Positions 1-8,546 of a stretch of DNA of 47,342 nucleotides are shown here, in pieces. The first letter of the stretch is position 1. Each line of letters opens with the position of its first letter. Made by a program: the position numbers and the translations under genes. This DNA is from Myxococcaceae bacterium (lineage in GTDB: Bacteria > Myxococcota_A > Polyangia > Polyangiales > Ga0077539). Location of the stretch: NCBI GenBank assembly GCA_004297725.1, contig SCUS01000068.1:1-47342 (forward strand). The letters run 5' to 3'. Below the pieces are notes generated by a model. It was not told where the DNA came from and did not search any database. It worked only from the letters and a program-made list of their open reading frames with translations.

Positions 1-349
1 CCGACCACGTCAGCCCAGCGCGGCCTCGCCCGGAGGGGAGCAACCGACCACGTCAGCCCAGCGCGGCCTCGCCCGGAGGGGAGCAACCGACCACGTCAGC
101 CCAGCGCGGCCTCGCCCGGAGGGGAGCAACCGACCACGTCAGCCCAGCGCGGCCCGTTGGGGACGGGCTCCGGATCCGAGGACCGTTCTTCGTAGGTTTC
201 CCACTCGATGACGTCTCTCGTCGCGACGAAGACGCACTGGGCTGACGTGGTCGGTTGCTTCCCTCCGGGCGAGGCCGCGCTGGGCTGACGTGGTCGGTTG
301 CTTCCCTCCGGGCGAGGCCGCGCTGGGCTGACGTGGTCGGTTGCTTCCC
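1..349. repeat. 43-bp tandem repeats in two inverted arms
   Basis: A 43-bp unit is repeated head to tail at 1-43, 44-86 and 87-129, with a partial copy from 130 to about 154. After a spacer the same unit returns in reverse complement at 241-283 and 284-326, with a partial copy from 327 to about 349. The arms differ by a fixed base: the right-arm copies read GCTTCC where the left arm reads GCTCCC. The array is probably cut by the window start. The spacer holds a small palindrome, CGTCGCGACG, near 219-228. No gene is seen here. Confidence 0.9.
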
Positions 350-385
350 CGCCCTTACGGGCTCCGGGGTCTGGCTCGGGTTACT

Positions 386-440
386 GACGGCCTCTCACTC
401 GTACCGTCGGACTCCCCGCCGACGGCCTCTCACTCGTACC
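386..440. repeat. Two copies of the 35-bp repeat family
   Basis: The 20-mer GACGGCCTCTCACTCGTACC occurs at 386-405 and 421-440, so the period is 35 bp. The sequence between them (GTACCGTCGGACTCCCCGCC at 401-420) also occurs near 4049. The flank GGTCTGGCTC also matches the repeats at 3.7-4.1 kb, so both intergenic blocks carry one repeat family. Confidence 0.85.
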
Positions 441-459
441 GGGGGAGCAGTGCCCCCCT

Positions 460-639
460 CCGGCCCCGATGCACGCTGCTCCGGCCCCGATGCACGCTGC
501 TCCGGCCCCGATGCACGCTGCTCCGGCCCCGATGCACGCTGTTTTCGCCCGATGTAGACCCTCGCGGGGGCGATGCACGCTGCGGAGGGCCGATGCAGAC
601 TGTTTCCGCGCCGATGCAGACTGGTCTACCGTCGTTGCA
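460..639 (+). promoter_or_regulatory. Phased GATGCA site array upstream of a start codon
   Basis: GATGCA begins at 468, 489, 510, 531, 572, 592 and 613. A GATGTA variant sits at 551 and a GTTGCA variant at 634. Steps are 20 or 21 bp throughout, about two turns of B-DNA. The first four copies lie in an exact 21-bp tandem repeat (460-543). The later copies keep the spacing although the sequence between them has diverged. The last variant runs into the ATG at 639. The pattern resembles an iteron or a multi-site operator for the gene that follows; that role is inferred. Confidence 0.6.
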
Positions 640-1436
640 TGGCGAACTCGAAGAGTGCGGGGAAGAAGGCTCCATCGATCCCAGCGCGGGAGGCCGTGAT
701 CGCAGCGGCGGGCGCGCTCCCGGCGAAGGACATCCAGCGGCCGCCGCCCTACGCGGCCGCGTGGCTCTCCTGGGCCGACAACCTCGCGAGGCTCTCGGCG
801 AAGGACGCCGGGGCGCTGCTGCTGGTGCCGCTGCTCGGCGGGCCGTTGACGGTCGCCGAGCTCGAGCGCTTCGCCGCAGGGGTCGCGCTCGCCCAGGAGT
901 ACGTGCAGATCGCCGGGGTGCTGCGCATCAGCGCCGCCGGGACCGAGACCGACGCCGAGCGCTCGCTGCTCTGGGCGGTGCGCGCCGACCAGCGGCGGCT
1001 CGACCGGGCGCTCCTGCTGCGCTTCGCCGACGACTCGGCGGGGCGGGCGTTCCTGACGGGGCTGCGGCGCGGCGATCCGACCGACCCGGTGGACGCGCTC
1101 GATGACACCGAGAAGCTGCTGGCGCTGGCCGACAGCGACGCGCACCGGGAGTGGCTGGCGTCGCTCCCCAAGGGCGAGGCGGCGGCGGTGAAGCGCCTCC
1201 ACGACGCGCTCCCGGGGCTGCGCGCCGCGGTGAAGCGCCTGACCCCGTCGAAGGACGCCGCGGAGAAGCGGGAACTCTTCCGTCGGGTGGTGACGCTGCT
1301 GGTGGCGAGCGCGGCGCGCATCGGCCTCGCGGGGCGCTACCTCACGGGCGATGTCCCGGGGCGCGAGCGGGCCTACGCGGCCTTCAAGCGGCCGAAGGCC
1401 AAGAAGCCGCGGAAGAAGACGCCGAAGACGGCCTGA
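639..1436 (+). CDS. Hypothetical helical protein with basic tails
   Basis: This is a 265-residue protein of no family I recognise. The ATG at 639 is chosen over an in-frame ATG at 573 because the first 22 codons of the longer version are only the upstream repeat array in translation. The product is rich in Ala, Leu, Arg and Asp and is probably mostly helical, with no signal peptide or clear membrane segment. It has a Lys-rich N-terminus and a strongly basic C-terminus (KRPKAKKPRKK, about 250-260), which recalls histone-like tails and could bind nucleic acid. It follows the GATGCA array directly. An autoregulatory DNA-binding role is conceivable but rests only on the basic tail and the position. 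Confidence 0.7.
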   Translation: MANSKSAGKKAPSIPAREAVIAAAGALPAKDIQRPPPYAAAWLSWADNLARLSAKDAGALLLVPLLGGPLTVAELERFAAGVALAQEYVQIAGVLRISAAGTETDAERSLLWAVRADQRRLDRALLLRFADDSAGRAFLTGLRRGDPTDPVDALDDTEKLLALADSDAHREWLASLPKGEAAAVKRLHDALPGLRAAVKRLTPSKDAAEKRELFRRVVTLLVASAARIGLAGRYLTGDVPGRERAYAAFKRPKAKKPRKKTPKTA

Positions 1437-1490
1437 GGTCGCGGGGGGGGCGGCTGAACCGCGCGAAGGCCGCGCGCAACGAGGTCCGTC

Positions 1491-3677
1491 ATGGAGTGGC
1501 GCATCGGCCTTGTGGGGGTCCTGGCCGCCCTCCTCGCGGGGTGTCTGGCGCCTCCCGCGCCCGGGGGGGCGGGCGACGCGTCGCCCATCGACACGGCCGA
1601 CGTGGCGGACGGCGGGGCGGTGATCGACCGCCCGCCGATCGACCTCCTCTCCGACCCCAACAACTGCGGCGCGCCCGGGGTGCAGTGCTCGCGAGCGCTC
1701 GGCCGACCGCTCGTTCGCTGCGAGGCGGGCCGCTGCGTCTGCGGCGGCAGCCGGGCGGCCTGCGGGTCGCAGTTCGCCTGCAGCATCGACCTCGACGTCG
1801 ACAACCGTCACTGCGGGCGCTGCGGTGGCGTGTGCTCCCCTGACGCCGAATGCGTCAGCGGCCGCTGCGTACCTTGCCCCGAGGGCTACGGCACCTGCGG
1901 TTCGCCCGACGGACCGCGATGCAGGACCCGCATCGACACCGTCGACAATTGCGGCGCCTGCGGCCGGGTCTGCGGCTCCGCCGAGTTCTGCATGGATCAG
2001 ACCTGTCAGGGCTGCACCGTCGGCCTCACCCGGTGCTTCAGTCGGGCGTGCGTCGACCTGCAGACCGATCGCGAAAACTGCGGAATGTGTGGAGAGGCGT
2101 GCGCCGTCAACGAGACCTGCACCCTCGGCCGCTGCGTGGAGGTGCCGTGCCCCGAAGATCACGAAAACTGCGGACGATGTGGTGTGCGGTGCGGCGTCAG
2201 CGAGACCTGCGCGCTCGGCCGCTGCGTGGAGGTGCCGTGCCCCGAAGCGGGTGCGCTGCGCTGCAACCCGGCTTCGCCGATCTGCACTTCAGTGCTCACC
2301 GATCCGATGAACTGCGGCGCCTGCGGCACCTTGTGCCTCGACGGGCGAACGAGCACCGCGGTCTGCGCCGGGGGCGCGTGCGTGAGGACGTGCCGACCGG
2401 GCTACGTCAGCTGCGGCGCCGCCCCGAGCTGCGACACCGAGCTCGCCTTCAGCGATGAGCACTGTGGGCGCTGCGACGTGCGCTGCGGCGCCCTCTCACA
2501 CTGCATCAGCGGCGTCTGCACCAGCCTCGCGGCGCGGCCCGTGGCGCCGCTCTCGACCGTCATCCTGGGCGTCCAGCGTCCGCGCTTCCGCTGGGAGCGC
2601 GCAGAGGGCGTGGACGGCGTCCGGCTCCAGCTCTGCGCCGACCGGGCCTGCACTCGCGTGGAGTCGACGCGCGATCTCACGGGGGACGAGCACCGTCCCG
2701 ACGTCGCGCTGACGCCGGGCGTCCACTTCTGGCGGCTCTTCGCCCGGCGCGGCGCGTCCGTGGCGGCGTCGTCCTCGCCCGTGTGGGAGTTCGTGGTGCC
2801 GGCGGTCGACACCGGGCGCGAGATCACCGGTCTGTTGCACGACATCGATGGCGACGGCGTCGAGGACGTGTTCTCGGACCTCCTGCACCAGACCATGCGC
2901 CACTCCGCCGCGCCGGGGGAGGCGCAGGCCATTCCCGTGACACCCAGCTACCGATCGAGCGTTGACCCGTGGGCCGTCTACACCGAACAGGCCTATCCCG
3001 AGTTCAGCGGCGACATCGATGGCGACGGCTTCGGCGACCTCGTCAGCTCCCACATCCACCGCGCGAGGGTCGCATCCGACACCATGCAGACCCGCGGGTG
3101 CGCGTTGCTCCGCGGAGGCTCTCCCCGCTTCTCCACGTCATTCCGCGACGTCGGCATGCGTGACAATCGGGCCACCGGGTACGACTCCGTTGGATGCAGC
3201 TTCGTCTTCGACCTGGACGGAGACGGCCACGGGGACGTCGTGAGCAGCTTGCAGTACTCCAGTTCCACGACGATCAAGCAGGTGCACTTCGGCGGGCAGA
3301 GCGCATGGACGACCCCCGCGCCCGACGTGCTGGGGAGCCTGGCTCCCAGCTTCTACACCAGCGTGGCCTGGGGAGACTTCGACGGCGATGCGAGGATGGA
3401 TCTCGTCCACATCGGCAGGGAGAACCTCGGCGCGTTCGTTCAGCAGATCGACGTCATCGGCTTCGCCCGCGGTGCGGGCTCACCAGTCGTCTACGGCCTC
3501 CCTTCGTGCAGCCCCCCTCCGCCCTTCGTGGCCCTCTATCCGACCGCAGTGATGGTCCTCGACGCCAACCGCGATGGCTTCGACGATGTGAGGGCGAACG
3601 GAAGCAGCGGCGTCGCGACGTACCTCGGCGGCCCCACGGGCTTTGCCCGCTGCGTCTACGAGCCCGCAGTGCCTTGA
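1491..3677 (+). CDS. Cys-rich lipoprotein with FG-GAP/VCBS-type repeats
   Basis: This is a 728-residue exported lipoprotein. Residues 1-18 are a signal peptide ending in LLAGC, with Cys18 as the lipidation site. A Thr/Asp/Ala linker follows. Residues about 50-345 carry repeated Cys modules of the kind NCGxCGxxC and CxxGRC, probably disulfide-bonded outside the cytoplasm. Residues about 350-440 look like a fibronectin-III-like beta domain (Trp-rich, ending WEFVVP). The C-terminal part has repeated calcium-loop motifs (DIDGDGVEDV, DIDGDGFGDL, DLDGDGHGDV, DFDGDARMDL, DANRDGFDDV) typical of FG-GAP/VCBS beta-propellers. A surface adhesion or scaffold role is inferred from this architecture. Large non-coding repeat blocks lie near both ends. 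Confidence 0.88.
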   Translation: MEWRIGLVGVLAALLAGCLAPPAPGGAGDASPIDTADVADGGAVIDRPPIDLLSDPNNCGAPGVQCSRALGRPLVRCEAGRCVCGGSRAACGSQFACSIDLDVDNRHCGRCGGVCSPDAECVSGRCVPCPEGYGTCGSPDGPRCRTRIDTVDNCGACGRVCGSAEFCMDQTCQGCTVGLTRCFSRACVDLQTDRENCGMCGEACAVNETCTLGRCVEVPCPEDHENCGRCGVRCGVSETCALGRCVEVPCPEAGALRCNPASPICTSVLTDPMNCGACGTLCLDGRTSTAVCAGGACVRTCRPGYVSCGAAPSCDTELAFSDEHCGRCDVRCGALSHCISGVCTSLAARPVAPLSTVILGVQRPRFRWERAEGVDGVRLQLCADRACTRVESTRDLTGDEHRPDVALTPGVHFWRLFARRGASVAASSSPVWEFVVPAVDTGREITGLLHDIDGDGVEDVFSDLLHQTMRHSAAPGEAQAIPVTPSYRSSVDPWAVYTEQAYPEFSGDIDGDGFGDLVSSHIHRARVASDTMQTRGCALLRGGSPRFSTSFRDVGMRDNRATGYDSVGCSFVFDLDGDGHGDVVSSLQYSSSTTIKQVHFGGQSAWTTPAPDVLGSLAPSFYTSVAWGDFDGDARMDLVHIGRENLGAFVQQIDVIGFARGAGSPVVYGLPSCSPPPPFVALYPTAVMVLDANRDGFDDVRANGSSGVATYLGGPTGFARCVYEPAVP

Positions 3678-4505
3678 GCGCCCCCCGCTCCCCATATTCC
3701 TTCTACACATCGCGGCGGAGCCCCCATCGTTTCCCCGGTACGACCGCGAGGCCGTCAGCGAGGAGTCCGACGGTACGACCGCGAGGCCGTCAGCGAGGAG
3801 TCCCCGGTACGACCGCGAGGCCGTCAGCGACCAGAGCCAGACCCTGAGCGTTAGCGAGGGGGAGAGCCCGCTCACGCTGCCAGTCGTCGTCCGGAAACGT
3901 GGTCGGTTTCCGGGCAAAGGCGTCATCAGAATTCCGCGCTGGGAGGGCGTGATAGGTCGCTCCCCCTCGCTAACGCTCAGGGTCTGGCTCTGGTCGCTGA
4001 CGGCCTCGCGGTCGTACCGGGGACTCCTCGCCGCCGGCCTCGCGGTCGTACCGTCGGACTCCCCGCCGCCGGCCTCGCGGTCGTACCGTCGGACTCCTCG
4101 CCGCCGGCCTCGCGGTCGTACCGTCGGACTCCTCGCACGGCCCGCCCTCACCGTCGCCGCGTCTGCCCTCGCCGTCGCCGCGCTCACTCCGCACCTGAAC
4201 CCACGTCGCGCCTCCCCGTCCCCTTGCAACCTTCGCGTCGCGCGAAGGTGACCACCTGATGTTGCCTGGGGTCAGGCGCTGCACGTCGATGAAGAGGCCG
4301 CACGCCGTACCCCAGGCATGGGTGGGGCGACGATCAAGTGTCCCTTGAGACCTTGAGAGGGGGGCCTTGAGCACCCCCCCGCTCCCCCCGGCTCACCTCC
4401 TGCTAGGCCCCCGTTGCCAGAGAGTTCACCCGCCGTGCGCCGATGGCGCATCCTCCCGGGCTGCCGATCCTTCGCGCCGACTACCCTTCGCCTACAGGTC
4501 AACCC
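3678..4505. repeat. Long inverted repeat made of 35-bp units
   Basis: This gene-free block holds three copies of a 35-bp unit (starting near 3741, 3776 and 3810). Four copies lie in reverse complement (near 4001, 4035, 4070 and 4105). Positions 3793-3864 and 3960-4031 are perfect reverse complements over 72 bp, and the match continues imperfectly outward. The 95-nt loop contains GGAAACGTGGTCGGTTTCC, whose core ACGTGGTCGGTT is shared with the 43-bp repeat at the start of the window. A transcript across it would fold into a very stable stem. The rest of the block, 4137-4505, contains one further hairpin and no gene I can support. Confidence 0.9.
4229..4249. terminator. Perfect 9-bp hairpin, possible terminator or attenuator
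   Basis: ACCTTCGCG and CGCGAAGGT pair perfectly around a 3-nt TCG loop. It lies 256 nt before the start of the large lipoprotein gene and after the 35-bp repeat arms. There is no T-tract, so Rho-independent termination is uncertain. Confidence 0.4.
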
Positions 4506-7500
4506 ATGAAGCGCCACGTCCTCTCGCTCGCCGGTGCCCTCGTCGCCAGCTACGCCCTCGCGGCGTGCGGCCGCTCGGAGCTCGATGTCCCCGAGGACGT
4601 CCCTGACGCCCATGTCGTGATCGATGTGCCACTCGATCGCCCTGACACACCCGACGTCCCCATCGTCCCCGATCGCCCCGACGTCCCTGGGCCCCAGTGC
4701 TTCTCCGACCGCGACTGCGACGACAGCCTCACCTGCAACGGCGTCGAGAGCTGTCAGTCCGGCCGCTGCGTCCCCGGGCCCGCGCCCGCCTGCAACGACG
4801 GCGTCGTGTGCACCGTCGACCAGTGCGTCGAGGGCCGCGGCTGCGTCTTCGCCCCCGACAACAACCGCTGCATCTCCCCCGCCTTCTGCGACCCGCTGCG
4901 GGACTGCACCCCGGTCGAGTGCGCGAGCGACGCCAACTGCGACAACGGCGACCCCTGCGACGGCGCCGAGCGCTGCTCCGCCGGGCGCTGCACCCGGGGT
5001 ACGCCCCTCGCCTGCTCGGACGGCGTCTCCTGCACCACCGACCGCTGCATCCCGGGCCGCGGCTGCGTCAACCTCCCCGATGACAACGCCTGCAACGACG
5101 GCAGCTTCTGCAACGGCGTCGAGCGCTGCCTCGCGGGCCGCGGCTGCGTCCCGCAGATGGCGATCCGCTGCGACGACGGCGACCCCTGCACCACGGACTC
5201 CTGCGACGAGGCCCGGCGCGCCTGCATCACCCGCCCCACGGACAACGACAGCGACGGCTTCGCCCCGTTGACCTGCGCGGGCGGACGCGACTGCAACGAC
5301 AACGACCGCACGGTGAACCCCGGCGCCCCGGAGGCCTGCAACGACGGCCGGGACAACAACTGCGACGGACGCTCGGACTGCGCCGACGTCATGTGCGCCG
5401 CCACCCCCGCCTGCGGGATGTGCATCCCGAGCGGTCCTGAGCGCTGCGGAGACGCCCTCGACAACGACTGCGACCGCCTGGTCGACTGCGCCGACCGGGA
5501 CTGCGCCACCGCCCCGCTCTGCAACATGTGCGTCCCGACCGGCCCGGAGAACAACCCGATGGCCTGCGCCGACGGCGTGGACAACGACTGCGACGGGCGG
5601 CTCGACTGCGCCGACGACCTCTGCGCCCGCACCCCGGGCTGCGCGATGTGCGTCCCCACGGGTCGGGTGGAGGTCTGCGGCGACGGCCGTGACAACGACT
5701 GCAACGGCGCGACCGACTGCGCCGACCCGGCCTGCGCCCCCACCGACGCCTGCCGGGTGACCAACGAGACCTGCGCCACCGCGCGGATCATCAGCGTCCC
5801 CGGGCGGGCGAGCGGCACCACCATGAACGCGGCCGATGACTTCACCCCGGCCTGCGCGGGGATGGGAGCGCCGGACGTGGTCTACGTGGTGCGCAACCCG
5901 ACGCGGCAGACGATCACCATCGACACCGAGGGCAGCAGCTACGACACGGCGCTGATCGTGTTTCGCGGCGACTGCGCCACCGCCCCCATCGCCTGCGACG
6001 ACGACGGCGGCTCAGGGACCAACTCCCGCCTGGTGCTCCCCGACGCCGAGCCCGGAACCTACTTCATCGTGGTCGACGGCTGGAACACCTCCCGCGGCGC
6101 CTTCCAGCTCAACGTCTCGGTGGGCACCCGCGAGGTCTGCGACAACCGCGTGGACGACGACGGCGACGGCCTCACGGACTGCGCCGACCGCGCCGACTGC
6201 GCCGCGTCGCCCTTCTGCATGATGTGCATGCCCACCGGGCGGGAGGTCACCGCGGCCGCCTGCTCCAACGGGCTCGACGACGACTGCGACGGGCAGGCCG
6301 ACTGCGCCGACGCCGAGTGCGCGGGCCTCGGGATGTGCGCCTGCGTCCCCTCGCCGGAGGTCTGCAACGACGGCCGCGACAACAACTGCAACGGGCTGAC
6401 CGACTGCTCCGACCCGAGCTGCCGGATGTCGCCCCTCTGCCCGAGCTGCGTCCCGACGGGCACCGAGGCCGACGCGATGTCCTGCGCCGACGGCCGCGAC
6501 AACGACTGCGACGGGCAGATCGACTGCGCGGACATGTTCTGCGCGCCGCTGCCGGTGTGCTCCATGGCGCCGCCCAACGACACCTGCGCGGCGCCCATCG
6601 TGGTGACGGTTCCGTCGAGCACGAGGGGCGACCTCAACGGCGCCCGCAATGACTTCACCCCGCTGACGATGGGCTTCCCCGGGTGCGCGGGCGGAGCGGG
6701 CGGCGACGTGGTCTACGCGCTGCGCGTGCTGCGCGACACGACGCTCACCATCGACACGCTGGGCAGCAACTTCGACACGGTGCTCTACGTGCGCCGATCG
6801 CCCTGCGAGTCGGGTCCGCAGCTGGCCTGCAACGACGACACGAGCGGGACCACCTCCCGGGTGACCTTCGCCGCGACGGCGGGCGTGTACTACGTCTTCG
6901 TCGACGGCTTCGGCGCCGAGGCGCGGGGCAACTTCGTTCTCAACATCGCCGAGGGCACGCCTCGGGAGGTGTGCAACAACCGCCGCGACGACGACGGCGA
7001 CGGCCAGACCGACTGCGCCGACTCCGACTGCGCGGCCGACCCGACGTGCCGGTGCGTTCCTGCGCCGGAGTCGAGCGACCTGACCTGCAGGGACGGCCGC
7101 GACAACGACTGCGACGGCCAGGCCGACTGCGCGGACATCGACTGCCGCAACACCCGCGCCTGCTGCCGCCCGACGGGCGCCGAGGGCGACGCCCGGAGCT
7201 GCGCCGACGGGATCGACAACGACTGCGACGGGCTGCTCGACTGCGCCGACCCGGGGTGCGCGGCGCAGCGGATGTGCTGCCGCCCGACCGCGGCCAGGGA
7301 GATGGGGGTGGGCGCCTGCACCGACGGGGTCGACAACGACTGCGACGGGGTGAGCGACTGCAGCGACTCGGACTGCCGCCCCAGCGCGACCAGCGGCGGC
7401 GAGTGCTGCAACGGCGTCGACGACAACTCCAACCGGCTCATCGACGAGTTCGCGTGCGCCTGCGAGGGCAGCGCGCAGTGCAGCGGCGTCGGCGCCGGGG

Positions 7501-7643
7501 GCCCCTTCCCCTCCAACACCTGCTGGAGCACCACCTTCCGGGTCTGCGCGCCCCGCTGCGACCTGCTGGGCGGCAACCTGTTCTGCAGCAATTTCTTCGC
7601 GGGAACGCGCTGCAACACCATGACCGGCGAGTGCGTTCGCTGA
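4506..7643 (+). CDS. Large Cys-rich lipoprotein with DGxDNDCDG repeats and two PPC-like domains
   Basis: This is a 1045-residue lipoprotein. The ATG at 4506 is preferred to an upstream in-frame ATG at 4443 because it opens a signal peptide ending LAAC (Cys21). An Asp/Val/Pro linker follows, then Cys-rich modules (CNGVESCQSGRC type). About a dozen repeats of the form DGRDNDCDGxxDCAD come next, matching the putative metal-binding MopE-like motif of myxobacteria. Two beta-sandwich domains of the pre-peptidase C-terminal type interrupt them at about 418-541 and 687-818; each has a late motif such as YFIVVDGW or YYVFVDGF. It is probably an outer-surface, calcium-binding, disulfide-rich protein. 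Function beyond that is unknown. Confidence 0.88.
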   Translation: MKRHVLSLAGALVASYALAACGRSELDVPEDVPDAHVVIDVPLDRPDTPDVPIVPDRPDVPGPQCFSDRDCDDSLTCNGVESCQSGRCVPGPAPACNDGVVCTVDQCVEGRGCVFAPDNNRCISPAFCDPLRDCTPVECASDANCDNGDPCDGAERCSAGRCTRGTPLACSDGVSCTTDRCIPGRGCVNLPDDNACNDGSFCNGVERCLAGRGCVPQMAIRCDDGDPCTTDSCDEARRACITRPTDNDSDGFAPLTCAGGRDCNDNDRTVNPGAPEACNDGRDNNCDGRSDCADVMCAATPACGMCIPSGPERCGDALDNDCDRLVDCADRDCATAPLCNMCVPTGPENNPMACADGVDNDCDGRLDCADDLCARTPGCAMCVPTGRVEVCGDGRDNDCNGATDCADPACAPTDACRVTNETCATARIISVPGRASGTTMNAADDFTPACAGMGAPDVVYVVRNPTRQTITIDTEGSSYDTALIVFRGDCATAPIACDDDGGSGTNSRLVLPDAEPGTYFIVVDGWNTSRGAFQLNVSVGTREVCDNRVDDDGDGLTDCADRADCAASPFCMMCMPTGREVTAAACSNGLDDDCDGQADCADAECAGLGMCACVPSPEVCNDGRDNNCNGLTDCSDPSCRMSPLCPSCVPTGTEADAMSCADGRDNDCDGQIDCADMFCAPLPVCSMAPPNDTCAAPIVVTVPSSTRGDLNGARNDFTPLTMGFPGCAGGAGGDVVYALRVLRDTTLTIDTLGSNFDTVLYVRRSPCESGPQLACNDDTSGTTSRVTFAATAGVYYVFVDGFGAEARGNFVLNIAEGTPREVCNNRRDDDGDGQTDCADSDCAADPTCRCVPAPESSDLTCRDGRDNDCDGQADCADIDCRNTRACCRPTGAEGDARSCADGIDNDCDGLLDCADPGCAAQRMCCRPTAAREMGVGACTDGVDNDCDGVSDCSDSDCRPSATSGGECCNGVDDNSNRLIDEFACACEGSAQCSGVGAGGPFPSNTCWSTTFRVCAPRCDLLGGNLFCSNFFAGTRCNTMTGECVR

Positions 7644-7751
7644 TCCTCGCTCCCCCCCTCCCCGAACGGAGTGAGGGACCCTAGAGTGCCGCGCAGGTTC
7701 GTGTACTACGTCGCGGAGCCCGCTGGGCCCCGCAGGAAAGGTCCACCAGGT

Positions 7752-8078
7752 ATGTCTGATTCAAACCTCGATCGTCGTTCCGTGCTTCGTCGTGTGGGCG
7801 GTGGTTTCGCCCTGCTGGTGCTCGCGCCGGTGGCCGCGGCCGTCGAGGGCTGCGGCAAGAAGGAGCTGAGCTGTACCAGCACCACGGGCCTGACCCCCGC
7901 CGACGTCCAGACCCGCACGGCGTTGCAGTACGTCGACCATGCGACCGATCCCGCGAAGCCCTGCCGCGCGTGCAGGCTCTTCCGTAGCGCCGGCGAGGCC
8001 GCGTGCGGTGGCTGCGAGGTCGTGAAGGGCCCGATCAACCCCGCAGGCGGCTGCTCGGCCTGGGCCGCGCGCACCTGA
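7752..8078 (+). CDS. Tat-exported high-potential iron-sulfur protein (HiPIP)
   Basis: This 108-residue protein starts at the ATG at 7752; the reading frame is open further upstream but lacks a signal there. A twin-arginine region (DRRSVLRR, residues 7-14) is followed by a hydrophobic stretch, consistent with folded export through Tat. The C-terminal half carries the HiPIP [4Fe-4S] ligand pattern: Cys71, Cys74, Cys88 and Cys101, with the typical GGCSAWA ending. HiPIPs are periplasmic one-electron carriers. Three further cysteines (34, 41 and 85) are present. The gene converges on the DUF2330 gene across a strongly structured spacer. The HiPIP call is solid; its redox partners are not visible here. 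Confidence 0.88.
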   Translation: MSDSNLDRRSVLRRVGGGFALLVLAPVAAAVEGCGKKELSCTSTTGLTPADVQTRTALQYVDHATDPAKPCRACRLFRSAGEAACGGCEVVKGPINPAGGCSAWAART

Positions 8079-8160
8079 TCGAGCACGTCTCCCTGCGCTG
8101 CGGCGGGGCCCCCTTCCCCGCTGCCGCGCGCCCTGCACCCCCGCCCCGCGCTCATCGACG

Positions 8161-8536
8161 CTCTCATCTCCACGGAAACGCCGCCCACTCCGCGGTTGCG
8201 GACGGCCCCCGAGCGGGCCTGCAACCGCTGAAGTGGGAGCCTGGAGATGAGCGCCCTGCCTTCGCAGGGCTTGCTGAAGGTGCGCCGGTTGCTGGCGCAA
8301 CCGTCGGGAGGTCATCGACCGCCGCGATGGAACTCCATGCGGCGATCAGTGACTTGTCCTGCTGCTGCGCGTGAGCACCTGCGCCCTCTTCATCGAGCGC
8401 CCCAGCGCTCGATGCTCCTGCAGAGAGCCCGGCGAAGGCCGGGCGCTCATCTCCAGGCTCCCACTTCAGCGGTTGCAGGCCCGCTCGGGGGCCGTCCGCA
8501 ACCGCGGAGTGGGCGGCGTTTCCGTGGAGATGAGAG
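8161..8536. repeat. Paired inverted palindromic elements enclosing a hairpin chain
   Basis: Positions 8161-8255 and 8442-8536 are perfect reverse complements over 95 bp. Each arm is itself a long dyad. In the left copy CTCATCTCCA (8163-8172) pairs with TGGAGATGAG (8242-8251), with CCCACT/AGTGGG, CGGTTGC/GCAACCG and GGCCC/GGGCC pairs nested inside. Further hairpins lie at 8253-8270, 8281-8299, 8320-8344, 8391-8414 (10-bp perfect stem, 4-nt loop) and 8427-8444. The element fills the space between two convergent genes. It looks like a REP/BIME-type pair or a MITE and could also terminate transcription from both sides. Reading frames across it exist but look accidental. Confidence 0.88.
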
Positions 8537-8546
8537 CTACTACCGC

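Noticed and set aside
1..349. The spaced repeats might be a CRISPR array
   Set aside because: The 43-bp units are directly adjacent with no unique spacers, occur in both orientations, and no cas gene is present.
460..543. The 21-bp repeat might code for a MHAAPAP-repeat peptide
   Set aside because: It is open in frame by chance; the downstream gene has a better start at 639 and the repeat lacks a ribosome site.
8003..8374. A plus-strand reading frame crossing the palindromic element
   Set aside because: The same peptide appears in both arms only because they are inverted copies; it has no ribosome site or family resemblance.
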